DNA from: Leisingera sp. NJS204
GTDB taxonomy: Bacteria; Pseudomonadota; Alphaproteobacteria; Rhodobacterales; Rhodobacteraceae
Direction of reading: 5' to 3'
Length of the DNA stretch: 64,000 nucleotides
Assembly: GCF_004123675.1 (NCBI RefSeq)
Contig: NZ_CP035418.1
Span: 87,186-151,185 of the forward strand
Positions 45,835 through 54,602 of the stretch are shown here, piece by piece (the first letter of the stretch is position 1; each line of letters opens with the position of its first letter). The position numbers and the translations under genes were made by a program. The notes beneath the pieces were generated by a model. That model had not been told where the DNA came from, made no database searches, and was given only the letters and a program-made list of their open reading frames with translations.

Positions 45835-47142
45835 TTAGGACGGGTTGGCGGTGCGCTCGAACCGGCGCAGCAGGTCGTTGCCGCGCGACACCGCTGCATC
45901 CAGCGCGTCCTGTGCGGTTTTCTCGCCGCCCCACAGGGCTTCCAGCTCTTCGTTGATCACGTCGCGGACCTGAACAAAGTTGCCATAGCGCAGGCCGCGG
46001 CTGTTGGCCGTGGGGGTGTTCAGGCTCAGCTGTTTGATCGCGGTATCGGTGCCGGGGTTGCTGTCATAGAACCCCTGTTCCTTGGACAGCTCATAGGCGG
46101 CGGTGGTGATCGGCACATAGCCGGTCTCCTGGTGCCACCAGGACTGCACCTCGGGTGAGGACAGATAGGTCAGGAACTTGGCGGTGCCTTTGTATTCCGC
46201 CTCGTCATGGCCCTCGAGCACCCACAGGGTGGCGCCGCCGATGATCGAGTTCTGCGGCGCGTCTGCCACGTTGGTGTCCAGAGGCAGCATGGCCTGGCCG
46301 AATTCGAACTTGGCCTGCGAGGAAATCGAGCCGTAATAGGCCGAGGAGTTCATCCACATGCCGCATTCGCCGTTGGTGAACATCGGCAGGCTGTCGCCGC
46401 GGCGGCCGCCGTAGACAAACAACCCGTCTTTGCCCATCGAGGCGACATCATCCAGCCGCGCGGCCACTTGCGCGTTGTTGAAGGTCAGCTCGGTGTCGAA
46501 CCCGGCAAAGCCGTTTTCCTTGGTGCCGGTAGGCAGGTTGTGCCAGGCCGAGAAGTTCTCGATCATCACCCAGGACTGCCAGCCAAAAGACACACCGCAT
46601 TTCATGCCGTTATCAACCAGCTTCTGCGAGGCGGTCTTGACCTCGTCCCAGGTGGCGGGCACTGCGGCGCCGGCTGCGTCCAGCGCGTCCTTGTTGTACC
46701 ACAGGACAGGGGTGGAGCTGTTGAAGGGCATCGACAGCAGCTCGCCCTCGGGCGTCTCATAGTAGGACACCACGGCAGGCAGGAAGGCGTCGCCGTCAAA
46801 CGGCTCGCCTGCGTCGTTCATCAGCTTTTCAACCGGGTAGATGGCGCCTTTGGCGGCCATCATGGTGGCGGTGCCGACCTCGAAGACCTGCACAATCTGC
46901 GGGTGTTCCTTGGCGCGGAAGGCCGCAATCGCCGCGGTCATGGTTTCGGTGTAGTTGCCCTTGTAGACGGGCACCACCTTGTAATCGGACTGGGTGGCGT
47001 TGAAGTCTTCGGCGATTTTGTTGACGCGTTCGCCGTTGGTGCCGCCCATGGCGTGCCACCACTGAATTTCGGTTTCTGCAAATGCGGTGCTGCCAGCAAC
47101 GGCCAGAACGGCCGAGGCGCAGAGCAAGGATTTGATCGGCAT
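45835..47142 (-). CDS. ugpB: glycerol-3-phosphate ABC transporter substrate-binding protein UgpB
   Basis: 435 residues from ATG 47140-47142, with GGGAGAGA upstream. Signal peptide about 1-23 (cleavage after AFA). The mature start TEIQWWHAMGG and motifs VFEVGTATMM, MPFNSSTPVLWYNKDA and GGATLWVLEG fit UgpB rather than generic sugar-binding proteins. It binds glycerol-3-phosphate and glycerophosphodiesters in the periplasm. It is first in ugpBAEC-Q and divergent from a LysR gene; no pho box could be assigned with confidence. Confidence 0.93.
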   Translation of the reverse strand: MPIKSLLCASAVLAVAGSTAFAETEIQWWHAMGGTNGERVNKIAEDFNATQSDYKVVPVYKGNYTETMTAAIAAFRAKEHPQIVQVFEVGTATMMAAKGAIYPVEKLMNDAGEPFDGDAFLPAVVSYYETPEGELLSMPFNSSTPVLWYNKDALDAAGAAVPATWDEVKTASQKLVDNGMKCGVSFGWQSWVMIENFSAWHNLPTGTKENGFAGFDTELTFNNAQVAARLDDVASMGKDGLFVYGGRRGDSLPMFTNGECGMWMNSSAYYGSISSQAKFEFGQAMLPLDTNVADAPQNSIIGGATLWVLEGHDEAEYKGTAKFLTYLSSPEVQSWWHQETGYVPITTAAYELSKEQGFYDSNPGTDTAIKQLSLNTPTANSRGLRYGNFVQVRDVINEELEALWGGEKTAQDALDAAVSRGNDLLRRFERTANPS

Positions 47143-47225
47143 GAGCTTCTCTCCCAAGGTTGGCTATGGCGATAGCTTTTGTCTGGCGGGAAAGATAATT
47201 CAAGCAAAAGTTTTTTGACAAAAAA

Positions 47226-47242
47226 CATAACATGATGTTATG
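47226..47242. promoter_or_regulatory. inverted repeat, candidate LysR site or ugp operator
   Basis: CATAACA-TGA-TGTTATG, 7-bp perfect arms, in the 97-bp divergent gap between ugpB and the LysR gene. It overlaps the first possible ATG of the LysR gene (47240-47242), so that start would be occluded by a bound protein. Confidence 0.55.
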
Positions 47243-48196
47243 CGGTGGCGTGTCAATCTTCCTGTGAAAGCGGCTAACCCCTTGAAATTTAAACTCCGCC
47301 AGCTTGAGGCATTTCAGGCCGTTGCCCGTACAGGCTCTGTTACCCGCGCCGCTGAGAGCCTCGGGATTTCCCAGCCGGCGGCCAGCCGTCTGCTGTCTGA
47401 TTTTTCAAAAACAGTGGCGGTGGATCTGTTCACCCGCAAGGACGGGCTGCTGATTCCCACCTCTGAGGCGCGCTATCTGCTGTCCGAGGTGGGCCGGGTG
47501 TTCGACAGTCTGAACCACCTGGAGGAACTCAACCGGGACTTGACCGAGCGCACCGCCGGCCATCTGCGCATCGCCTGTCTGCCGGGCTTTGCCACGGCGC
47601 TGCTGCCCAAGCTGCTGGCCGGATTTCTGGAGCACCGCCCCGGCGTGCGGCTGACGCTGGAACCGGACCGGCCCGAGCGGATTTTGGAATGGATCATCGG
47701 CGAGCAGTATGACTGCGGCATCACCGACGGGTTTGCCGCCCATCCGGCGGTGGAAAACATCGACATCCCCGTCCGTACCGTCTGTGTGCTGCCGCAGAAT
47801 GATCCGCTGGCAGAACAGGATGTTATCACGCCGCGTGATCTGCAGCACCGCAAGATCATCCACACCCGCCGCGACAGCCCGTTTTTCCGCAAGCTGCACA
47901 AATCCTTTTCCGAAGCGGGGGTGGAATTGAACAGCTGGATCGAGGTGCGCCAGTTCTCCACCGCCTGCATCATGGTCGGCCAGGGGCAGGGGGCGTCCGT
48001 GGTCAGCGCCCTGGATGCCGAACAGTTCCGCGGCCAGGGCATTGCCATCGTGCCCTTCGCACCCGAGCTGCATCACCGGCTGTCGATCCTGCGGCCGGTG
48101 TCGGGCAGCCGGTCGCTGCTGGCGCTGGACTTTCTGGACGCCTTTACCAACAGCCTGGCGCCATTCCGCGCCGATCTGGAACCGGCGCGGGGCTGA
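47240..48196 (+). CDS. LysR-family regulator
   Basis: Up to 318 residues. HTH about 18-77 (LRQLEAFQAVARTGSVTRAAESLGISQPAASRLL) and an effector-binding domain. The start is doubtful: ATG 47240 lies inside an inverted repeat and gives a 16-residue extension before the usual KFKLRQLEAF; GTG 47264 or TTG 47282 may be used instead. It could regulate the divergent ugp operon. Its stop abuts the AhpD-like gene. Confidence 0.85.
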   Translation: MRWRVNLPVKAANPLKFKLRQLEAFQAVARTGSVTRAAESLGISQPAASRLLSDFSKTVAVDLFTRKDGLLIPTSEARYLLSEVGRVFDSLNHLEELNRDLTERTAGHLRIACLPGFATALLPKLLAGFLEHRPGVRLTLEPDRPERILEWIIGEQYDCGITDGFAAHPAVENIDIPVRTVCVLPQNDPLAEQDVITPRDLQHRKIIHTRRDSPFFRKLHKSFSEAGVELNSWIEVRQFSTACIMVGQGQGASVVSALDAEQFRGQGIAIVPFAPELHHRLSILRPVSGSRSLLALDFLDAFTNSLAPFRADLEPARG

Positions 48197-48199
48197 ACG

Positions 48200-48781
48200 C
48201 TATTCGTCACCCTTGTAATAGCCGATCACATCGTTTTCCGTCGTGGCGCCAAGTCCGTTCAGCAAGCGGTTCGAGTAGTTGAAGTAAGCGCAGACCTGGT
48301 TCACCTCCAGGATCTCGCCATCGTCGCAGCCCGCGATCTTGAGCACCTCAAAATCCGATTTCACCATCTTGCCCGCATCGGTGGTCAGCTTGCCGGCATA
48401 ACGCAGCAGGGCCAGGTCCTTGCCCTGAAACGCATCCTCGGGGCGGTGCGCCTTAAGCGCTGTGAAAATCCGGTCGCTGCGCGGCTGGTCCTTCAGCAGG
48501 TTGCGCACGTTCATGAAATGATGGGTCAGCGAATAGCTGCAGTCGTTCAGGATCGAGGTGTAGCTGGCAATCACTTCCAGGAACCAGAACGGCAGTTTGT
48601 TGTCCTTGGAATGCAGCACCGAGCGGTAGAGCGTCACATGGCCGTTCATCGTCTCGGGGCGCAGTGAATGTACCCGCATCACCGTGTCGACGGTGCCATG
48701 CGGCGTGCGCGCGTTGTCCAGCAATTCCTTAAGCCGACCTGCGGCCTTTTCGTCCGGGATCATCTCAATCCATGCGCTCAT
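48200..48781 (-). CDS. carboxymuconolactone decarboxylase/AhpD-like protein
   Basis: 193 residues of the peroxidase-related branch of the AhpD/CMD fold. The active-site helix reads NDCSYSLTHH: a single Cys81 with His87/His88 instead of the CxxC of true AhpD, so a peroxidase cycle of the usual kind is doubtful. It is divergent from the NicX-like gene across a 20-bp perfect palindrome. Its role is probably tied to the oxygenase genes around it. Confidence 0.75.
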   Translation of the reverse strand: MSAWIEMIPDEKAAGRLKELLDNARTPHGTVDTVMRVHSLRPETMNGHVTLYRSVLHSKDNKLPFWFLEVIASYTSILNDCSYSLTHHFMNVRNLLKDQPRSDRIFTALKAHRPEDAFQGKDLALLRYAGKLTTDAGKMVKSDFEVLKIAGCDDGEILEVNQVCAYFNYSNRLLNGLGATTENDVIGYYKGDE

Positions 48782-48834
48782 ATGCTTTCTCCGCGGTTTC
48801 CGGGGGCAGGATAGGGGAAGGGGCGCCCTGAATG

Positions 48835-48854
48835 ACAGTAGAAATTTCTACTGT
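48835..48854. promoter_or_regulatory. 20-bp perfect palindrome, candidate operator
   Basis: ACAGTAGAAATTTCTACTGT, fully symmetric, midway in the divergent gap between the AhpD-like gene (starts 48781) and the NicX-like gene (starts 48929). Probable dimer-binding site controlling both. Confidence 0.7.
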
Positions 48855-48928
48855 TGTGAAATTTATCTGGATCGGGGGGGGCGGCTGCGGGTAACATCCG
48901 CGTGAGGATCAAGAGGGGGAATTGCGGG

Positions 48929-50032
48929 ATGCAGGATGCGGATTTGCGCAGGGGCGCTGAAAATCTGCTGGTGACCTGCGGCGGTTTGCGCGCCGGGGAC
49001 CATCTGCTGATCCTGCGGGAGGATCCCGCAAACGGCTATTACGACGCGGCGATTGCCGGGGCGGTGCTGGACAGCGCCCGCGAGCTGGGGATCAAGGCGC
49101 AGGCCGAAATCCTGCCGTTTGATCCGATGGGTGCCGCGTTGCCGCCAGCGCTGGTGGCGCGGATGAAGGCCGCGGACCGGGTGCTGTTTCTGTCGCGCAG
49201 CGGCGATCAGATCCGGTTCAATGCGGATATGCAGGGCATCCGCCCGATCATGTCTTATGCGCTGGATGCGGGGATGCTGGCATCCGGGTTCGGGCGTGCC
49301 AACTATCAAGGGTTTGTGGCGCTGAAGGATGCGGTCAATACGCTGATGGCAGCGGCCCGGCATATCCGCGTGACCTGTCCGCTGGGCACCGACTTCAGCG
49401 GGCCGGGTGCGGGTTATCCCAAATCCGGCGCTGCGGATGTGGCCGTCACACGGTTTCCGATGTCGGTCTTTGCACCGGTGCCGACGCAGGGGTTCTCGGG
49501 CGTGGTGATGCAGGATGGCTTTCTGGTCGGGACCGGCTCGAAATTCTATGCCCCCTACGGCTGCGATCTGCGCGAACCGCTGGCGGTGCATTTCCGCGGC
49601 AGCGTGCTGGAGAGGTTCAAGGGCCACGATATGGACGAGCATTGCGCCCGGATGCACTACGCACGCGTGGGGAAGCAGTTCGGTCTGGATCCGATGACCA
49701 TGCATTCCTGGCACGCAGGCATCCATCCGGGCTGTGCCTATGGCATGGCGGCAGCCGAGAATTACGAGCGCTGGAGCGGCGCGGCCTTTGGCAACCCGCG
49801 GCTGATGCACTTCCACACCTGCGGTCATTACGCACCCGGAGAGATTTCGCTGAACGTGCTGGACCCGACGATTGTGGTGGACGGCGCTGCGGTCTGGAAA
49901 GACGGCGTGTTCGACCCGCATCTGGTTCCGGGCGGGTCGGAAGTTTTGGCGCAATTCCCCTGCATCAAGGCGGTGTTTGACGCACCTGCGCAGGCAGTGG
50001 GTCAGGGACCGGGCGGGCGGCTCGCCGGCTGA
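48929..50032 (+). CDS. M29 aminopeptidase/NicX-like metalloenzyme
   Basis: 367 residues from ATG 48929 (GAGGGGG upstream; a GTG nine codons earlier is less likely). The length and C-terminal pattern (HAGIHPG about 265-271, HFHTCGHYAPGEISLNVLD, VVDGAAVWKDGVF) resemble the M29-like family that includes 2,5-dihydroxypyridine dioxygenase NicX. The NicX iron-ligand region is only partly matched: histidines are present, but the Asp of the His-x-Asp pair is not in the same place. Ring cleavage of a hydroxylated N-heterocycle is a hypothesis supported by the neighbouring Rieske oxygenase and transporter. Confidence 0.65.
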   Translation: MQDADLRRGAENLLVTCGGLRAGDHLLILREDPANGYYDAAIAGAVLDSARELGIKAQAEILPFDPMGAALPPALVARMKAADRVLFLSRSGDQIRFNADMQGIRPIMSYALDAGMLASGFGRANYQGFVALKDAVNTLMAAARHIRVTCPLGTDFSGPGAGYPKSGAADVAVTRFPMSVFAPVPTQGFSGVVMQDGFLVGTGSKFYAPYGCDLREPLAVHFRGSVLERFKGHDMDEHCARMHYARVGKQFGLDPMTMHSWHAGIHPGCAYGMAAAENYERWSGAAFGNPRLMHFHTCGHYAPGEISLNVLDPTIVVDGAAVWKDGVFDPHLVPGGSEVLAQFPCIKAVFDAPAQAVGQGPGGRLAG

Positions 50033-50058
50033 AATCCGGCGGGGAAACGGCTTCGCTT

Positions 50059-51108
50059 TCAGCCGGCTTCGGATTTGATGTGCCGGGCGACGCGGGTGCG
50101 GAACCGCATCGCGCCTGCGTCCAGTCCAAGGTTGATATAGGGGGTCTTGCGTTCCGCCATGCCGGTCTGGACGTATTCCAGCACTTCCTTGTCTTCGGTA
50201 AAGGCCATGATGGCGCCGTCGAACATGCGCTGCGACATCGCCGCGTCCTCCGCATGCATGTTGCGGTGCTGGAACCAGAAATAGCGCGAACGCCCGCCGT
50301 CCACCGGGGTGATGAAGTTGTAGGAGATATTCACAAACGCATTCGGCGACTGGGGCACATCCTTGCCGCCTTCGCCCCTTGGAGTGTAGACCGACATGTT
50401 GATTGCGGTGGCGGGCAGGCGGCATTCGTAATGCTGCTTGCGGTCGCAGGTCGGGCCAAAGGGCAGCATGTCCTTGTAATAGGGCGGCGGCGCCTCATCC
50501 AGCACCCAGCGGGAGACGATGACGCCGTCCCCGGTCTCCTCCAGATCCAGCGGGCGGTTGTCGGTGCCGGCCCCGGCAAAGGAGGTCAGATGCACCCAGG
50601 CCACATGGCTGGGGTCCAGCAAGTTGTCGGTGATGTAGAGGTAATGACAGGCCATCTCCATCGCGCCCTTTTGCGTCTTGCCCCACGCCGGATCGTCGAA
50701 GTTCGGAATGTGGATGATCCGGTCCCGGTCGGCCTGCTCCGGATCGCCCATCCAAAGCCATAGGAATCCCCAGCGGTCCTCGGCCGTATAGGACTGCACC
50801 GCGGCGCGGCGCGGCGGGTTGTCGAGCTGGGTGGGGGCAATCACGCATTCGCCGCGGCAATCAAATGTCAGCCCGTGGTAGCCGCAGACCACATGGTCGC
50901 CCTCGATGGTGCCGCGCGACAGCGGCAGCTTGCGGTGCGGGCAGGCGTCCTCGAGCGCGATGGCCTTGCCTTGCGTGTCGCGGTAGATCACGATCTGTTC
51001 TTCCAGCATGGTGAGCGCGGTCAGTTCGCGCCCGAAATCCTCGCTGCGCCCTGCCACATACCAGCAATTGCGAAGATAGCCCTCGCCGCCGATCAGATCC
51101 GGTCTCAT
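50059..51108 (-). CDS. Rieske oxygenase, VanA/PobA-like
   Basis: 349 residues. Rieske ligands Cys56, His58, Cys75, His78 (CPHR...CGYHG). Mononuclear iron residues His168 and His173 in DNLLDPSHVAWVH, the pattern of vanillate demethylase-type enzymes. This group hydroxylates or O/N-demethylates small aromatics. No reductase is in the operon. It overlaps the AhpD-like gene by 4 bp and is last in ATPase-permease-AhpD-Rieske, so its substrate is probably what the transporter imports. Confidence 0.85.
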   Translation of the reverse strand: MRPDLIGGEGYLRNCWYVAGRSEDFGRELTALTMLEEQIVIYRDTQGKAIALEDACPHRKLPLSRGTIEGDHVVCGYHGLTFDCRGECVIAPTQLDNPPRRAAVQSYTAEDRWGFLWLWMGDPEQADRDRIIHIPNFDDPAWGKTQKGAMEMACHYLYITDNLLDPSHVAWVHLTSFAGAGTDNRPLDLEETGDGVIVSRWVLDEAPPPYYKDMLPFGPTCDRKQHYECRLPATAINMSVYTPRGEGGKDVPQSPNAFVNISYNFITPVDGGRSRYFWFQHRNMHAEDAAMSQRMFDGAIMAFTEDKEVLEYVQTGMAERKTPYINLGLDAGAMRFRTRVARHIKSEAG

Positions 51109-51449
51109 GGTTGCCCCTCTGAGAACACGTCAAAGGCCTTCAGCGCCTTGGCGCTGTAGGCATAGGAAGGCCCGCCGCCCATATAGGTGGCCATTGCCAG
51201 CGCCTCGCAGAGTTCCTGCCGCGTGGCGTCCAGCCGCACCAGCGAGCGGACATGAAAGCCGATGCAGCTGTCGCAGCGGGTGGCGATGGCGATGCCAAGG
51301 GCGATGAATTCCTTGGTCTTTTCACTCAGCGCGCCGGTCTTTTTGGCGGCCTGGCCCATGGTGGCGAAACCGCGAACGGTGTCGGGGACTTCTTTCGAGA
51401 AGGCGCTGATCTCGGCCTCGGTCCCGGCCATGAAGATTTTCCAGTCCAT
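51105..51449 (-). CDS. carboxymuconolactone decarboxylase family protein (AhpD-type CxxC)
   Basis: 114 residues with Cys59-Asp-Ser-Cys62 and His66 (CDSCIGFH), the intact AhpD/CMD CxxC-H site. It could act as a small peroxidase or a decarboxylase-like enzyme. It lies 11 bp after the permease gene and is coupled to the Rieske gene. Confidence 0.85.
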   Translation of the reverse strand: MDWKIFMAGTEAEISAFSKEVPDTVRGFATMGQAAKKTGALSEKTKEFIALGIAIATRCDSCIGFHVRSLVRLDATRQELCEALAMATYMGGGPSYAYSAKALKAFDVFSEGQP

Positions 51450-51460
51450 ATCTTGTCTCC

Positions 51461-52225
51461 TCAGCCTCTTTCGTCCGATCCCATGCGGCGTTCCAGCCAG
51501 CGCACCCCGGCGCTGATGATCAGCACCAGCACCAGGTATTCCAGGATCAGCAGGGTGTAGATTTCCAGCGGGCGGTATTCGCTGACCACCAGCTCATTTG
51601 CGCGCCGTGTCAGTTCCTGCATGCCGATGACGGAGGCAAAGGCGCTCATCTTGACGATGTAGATGAACTGATTTGCCAAGGGCGGCAGGATGCGGCGGAT
51701 TGCCTGCGGCAGGATCACATAGCGCATCGTTTGCAGGTAGTTCAGGCCGATGGTCTGGGCCGCCTCTGTCTGGCCCTTGGCAATCGATTGGATACCGGCG
51801 CGGTAAATCTCGGCGGTAAAGGCGCTGTCGGACAGCGCCAAAGTGATGATGGCGCCCCAGAACGGATCAATCGGCACGTTCATCCCCATCTCGCGGAAGA
51901 TGATCGGCAACCCGTAGAACACCCAGAACAGCATCGGCAGCAGCGGGATCGAGCGGACAAGCTCCACATAGACACGGTTCACCATCCGCCAGCCGCGGCT
52001 TTTGGCGAGGCCGGGCAGGGCGACGATCAGGCCAAGACCGATGGAGATTGCGGCGGCGATCACCGAGATCAGGATAGTGTCGCCCATGCCGGCGATCAGG
52101 AATTTCACGTTCACCCAGCCGCTTGCGGTCATCGGGTTGATCACATACCAGCCCCAGGTCGAGGAACTGGAACAACCCGCAAGCGCCAGCAGCGGCAGCA
52201 GCGACAGGATCAGGGTCTTTTTCAT
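51461..52225 (-). CDS. polar amino-acid-type ABC transporter permease
   Basis: 254 residues of the HisM/GlnP family: about five membrane helices and the EAA-type loop QTEAAQTIGLNYLQTMRYVILPQA. The N-terminus is odd: a signal-like helix ending in the lipobox LALAGC followed by a Ser-rich stretch, unusual for a permease; it may simply be the first membrane helix. It is the only permease in the operon, so it should work as a homodimer. Confidence 0.88.
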   Translation of the reverse strand: MKKTLILSLLPLLALAGCSSSSTWGWYVINPMTASGWVNVKFLIAGMGDTILISVIAAAISIGLGLIVALPGLAKSRGWRMVNRVYVELVRSIPLLPMLFWVFYGLPIIFREMGMNVPIDPFWGAIITLALSDSAFTAEIYRAGIQSIAKGQTEAAQTIGLNYLQTMRYVILPQAIRRILPPLANQFIYIVKMSAFASVIGMQELTRRANELVVSEYRPLEIYTLLILEYLVLVLIISAGVRWLERRMGSDERG

Positions 52226-52240
52226 GCTTGATCCTTCCGG

Positions 52241-53002
52241 TCAGTGCTGCAGGATCTGCGACAGGAATTTCTGGCAGCGCGGCGAGCGGGGGGAGCCGAA
52301 GAACTCTTGGGGCGGGCCTTGCTCGACAATCTCGCCTGCATCCATGAACACCATCTGGTCGGCCACCTTGCGGGCAAATCCCATCTCATGGGTGACCACC
52401 ACCATGGTCATGCCGTCCACCGCCAGTTCCGCCATTACGTCCAGCACTTCCGAGATCATCTCCGGGTCCAGCGCCGAGGTCGGCTCGTCAAACAGCAGCA
52501 CCTTGGGTTCCATGCAAAGCGAGCGCGCAATCGCCACCCGCTGCTGCTGGCCGCCGGACAGCTGGCCGGGGCGCTTGCGGGCCTGGTCCGGGATATGCAC
52601 CCGCTCCAGATAATGCATCGCCTTGGCTTCGGCCTCGGCCCTGGACAGGCCGCGGGCTTTGACCGGGCCCAGCGTCAGGTTCTCCAGCACCGTCAGATGC
52701 GGGAACAGGTTGAACTGCTGGAACACCATGCCGACCTCGGAGCGGATCGCGGCAACGGATTGCGGATCGTTTGTCAGCTCGGTCCCGTCGACCCGGATGA
52801 TGCCCTTCTGATGCTCCTCCAGCCGGTTGATGCAGCGCACAACGGTGGATTTGCCGGACCCGGACGGCCCGCAGATCACAACCTTTTCACCGGCCCGCAC
52901 CGTCAGGCTGATGTCCTTCAGCACATGAAACGTGCCATACCATTTGTTGACACCGGCAAGTTCGATGGCAAATGCGGGGTCTGGTTGCGGGTTCCCTGGC
53001 AT
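52241..53002 (-). CDS. polar amino-acid-type ABC transporter ATPase
   Basis: 253 residues from ATG 53000-53002 (GGGAAG upstream). Walker [11 protein letters not shown]-loop [12 protein letters not shown], signature [15 protein letters not shown], Walker [14 protein letters not shown]. GlnQ/HisP type. First gene of the leftward operon, with an 18-bp palindrome just ahead of its ribosome site. Confidence 0.93.
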   Translation of the reverse strand: MPGNPQPDPAFAIELAGVNKWYGTFHVLKDISLTVRAGEKVVICGPSGSGKSTVVRCINRLEEHQKGIIRVDGTELTNDPQSVAAIRSEVGMVFQQFNLFPHLTVLENLTLGPVKARGLSRAEAEAKAMHYLERVHIPDQARKRPGQLSGGQQQRVAIARSLCMEPKVLLFDEPTSALDPEMISEVLDVMAELAVDGMTMVVVTHEMGFARKVADQMVFMDAGEIVEQGPPQEFFGSPRSPRCQKFLSQILQH

Positions 53003-53013
53003 ATTTTTCTTCC

Positions 53014-53031
53014 CAAGAAAAATTTTTCTTG
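53014..53031. promoter_or_regulatory. 18-bp perfect palindrome, candidate operator of the transporter regulon
   Basis: CAAGAAAAATTTTTCTTG in the divergent gap between the ATPase gene and the binding-protein gene. A further TTTTTCTT half-site lies at 53004-53011, giving three alternating arms. The palindrome begins 12 bp upstream of the ATPase start codon, so a bound protein would block that promoter or leader. Confidence 0.68.
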
Positions 53032-53118
53032 AGGTTAACGGCCCAGTTGCCGTTAAATCAAGCATCAAATCTGCTACTTTTCCGAGGCAGCCAAAAACGC
53101 ACCAACGGGGAGATACCG

Positions 53119-53889
53119 ATGAAACATATTCTAAAGGCGGTGGCCGCCGCAGCAGTGACAGTGGTGCTGGCGGGGTCCGCGCAGGCGCAATCGGCGCTGC
53201 ACGAAATCCTGGACAGCGGTGTGCTGAAGGTCGGCACGACGGGCGACTGGAACCCGATGACGCTGCGCGATCCGGCGACCAACAGCTACAAAGGGTATGA
53301 CATCGACATCATGGCCGAACTGGCCAAGGATCTGGGCGTCGAGGTGGAATTTGTGCCGGCCGACTGGAAAACCCTGGTGAATGGCGTAGTGGCGGGCAAG
53401 TACCATCTGACCGGTTCGGCCTCGATCTCGGCGCCGCGGATGAAGGTTGCGGGTTTTTCCGACAGCTATATCGCGGTGGAGATTTTTCCGTTCACACTTA
53501 AGGAAAAGGCCGGGAATTTTTCCGGCTACGCGTCGATCAACCAGCCGGGAGTAAAGGTGGCCACCACGCTGGGCACCACGTTCGAGAAACTGGCGCGCGA
53601 ATGGTTCCCCGAGGCCGATATCAAAGTGGTTGAGGCGCCAGCGCGCGGGTTTCAGGAAGTGCTGGCGGGCCGCGCCGATGTGTTCATCACCTCCAACATC
53701 GAAGGCTCCACCCTGGAAGAGAAATTCCCGGTGACCCGGGTGCCGGACACCGGCCCGCGTGCGCCCACGCCGATTGCAATGCTGCTGCCGCAGGATGATC
53801 AGGTCTGGATCAACTACATGAACAACTGGGTGAAAGTGAAGAAGGCCACCGGTTTCTTTGAAGCCACCCAGGCCAAGTGGGGGCTGTAG
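53119..53889 (+). CDS. ABC transporter substrate-binding protein, family 3
   Basis: 256 residues from ATG 53119 (GGGGAGAT upstream). Signal peptide about 1-24 (cleavage after AQA), then a periplasmic binding protein type 3 fold with [22 protein letters not shown]. It belongs with the divergent ATPase/permease genes. The family binds amino acids and amino-acid-like zwitterions, which would include betaines or pyridinium carboxylates. Confidence 0.92.
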   Translation: MKHILKAVAAAAVTVVLAGSAQAQSALHEILDSGVLKVGTTGDWNPMTLRDPATNSYKGYDIDIMAELAKDLGVEVEFVPADWKTLVNGVVAGKYHLTGSASISAPRMKVAGFSDSYIAVEIFPFTLKEKAGNFSGYASINQPGVKVATTLGTTFEKLAREWFPEADIKVVEAPARGFQEVLAGRADVFITSNIEGSTLEEKFPVTRVPDTGPRAPTPIAMLLPQDDQVWINYMNNWVKVKKATGFFEATQAKWGL

Positions 53890-53899
53890 AGGCCCATCG

Positions 53900-53921
53900 C
53901 GCAGCCGTTCCGGCGGCTGCG
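53900..53921. terminator. hairpin between convergent genes
   Basis: 8-bp perfect stem CGCAGCCG (53900-53907) with CGGCTGCG (53914-53921), 6-nt loop, in the 38-bp gap between the binding-protein gene and the XRE-cupin gene. No T-run on either side. Confidence 0.5.
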
Positions 53922-53927
53922 TTCCGG

Positions 53928-54536
53928 TCAGGCTTCGCTGGATTGGGCCTTGGTGACCATAGTGATGAAGCTCACCCTGTCCGTCTTCAGCTCTACCGGG
54001 CCGTGGGCGTTGCTGGAATCAAAGCTGATGCTGTCGCCGGGCTTCATATGGTACGAGGCCTCGCCGCATTGAAACACCATCTCGCCGCTGGTGATATGCA
54101 TGAACTCAAGTCCGCGGTGACGGTACAGCGGGCGCGGCTTCAGCGGCTGTTCCAGGGTGACGGCAAAGCTCTCGAAACTCACATGGCTGGCCTCGGCCCG
54201 GCCGATCATCTTGTAGGTATGGCCAAAACCGCTGCCCAGCCGCTGCACCGTCATACCTTCACCCGCCGCAACAAAGGACACGTCCGAATGTTCCACCGTG
54301 CCGGCAAAGAAATTGATCAGCGGCGCACCGATCGCGTTGGCCAGTGCCTCAAGCGTTGTGAGCGAGGCCGAGACCTGGCCGCGCTCGATCTTGGAGATCA
54401 TTGCAGTGGACACGCCCGCGCGCTCTGACAGTCCGGCCAGCGTCAGCCCGGCCAGCATCCGGTGGGTCTTGACTGCGGCGCCGACCAGCTGGTCCAGCGC
54501 GGGTTTTTCGATCTCTGCGGGCGATGAATCTTCCAT
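53928..54536 (-). CDS. XRE-family regulator with C-terminal cupin
   Basis: 202 residues from ATG 54534-54536; a GTG two codons earlier is possible. HTH_3 domain about 18-72 (TLAGLSERAGVSTAMISKIERGQVSASLTTLEALA), then a cupin ligand domain (about 110-185, with RHRGLEFMHITSGEMVFQCG). Such regulators sense small metabolites and repress catabolic genes. Candidate targets are the adjacent transporter regulon and the divergent creatininase gene 66 bp away. Confidence 0.88.
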   Translation of the reverse strand: MEDSSPAEIEKPALDQLVGAAVKTHRMLAGLTLAGLSERAGVSTAMISKIERGQVSASLTTLEALANAIGAPLINFFAGTVEHSDVSFVAAGEGMTVQRLGSGFGHTYKMIGRAEASHVSFESFAVTLEQPLKPRPLYRHRGLEFMHITSGEMVFQCGEASYHMKPGDSISFDSSNAHGPVELKTDRVSFITMVTKAQSSEA

Positions 54537-54602
54537 TGGCACAGACTATGCCGCCTGCGTGCAAAGGAAAAGCTGCGCGTGGCGAATTGACAGGAGAAGA
54601 CG

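Noticed and set aside
49829..50032. Firm assignment of the 48929 gene as nicX
   Set aside because: Overall pattern agrees, but the known His-x-Asp iron-ligand pair is not clearly conserved, so I give only a family-level call.
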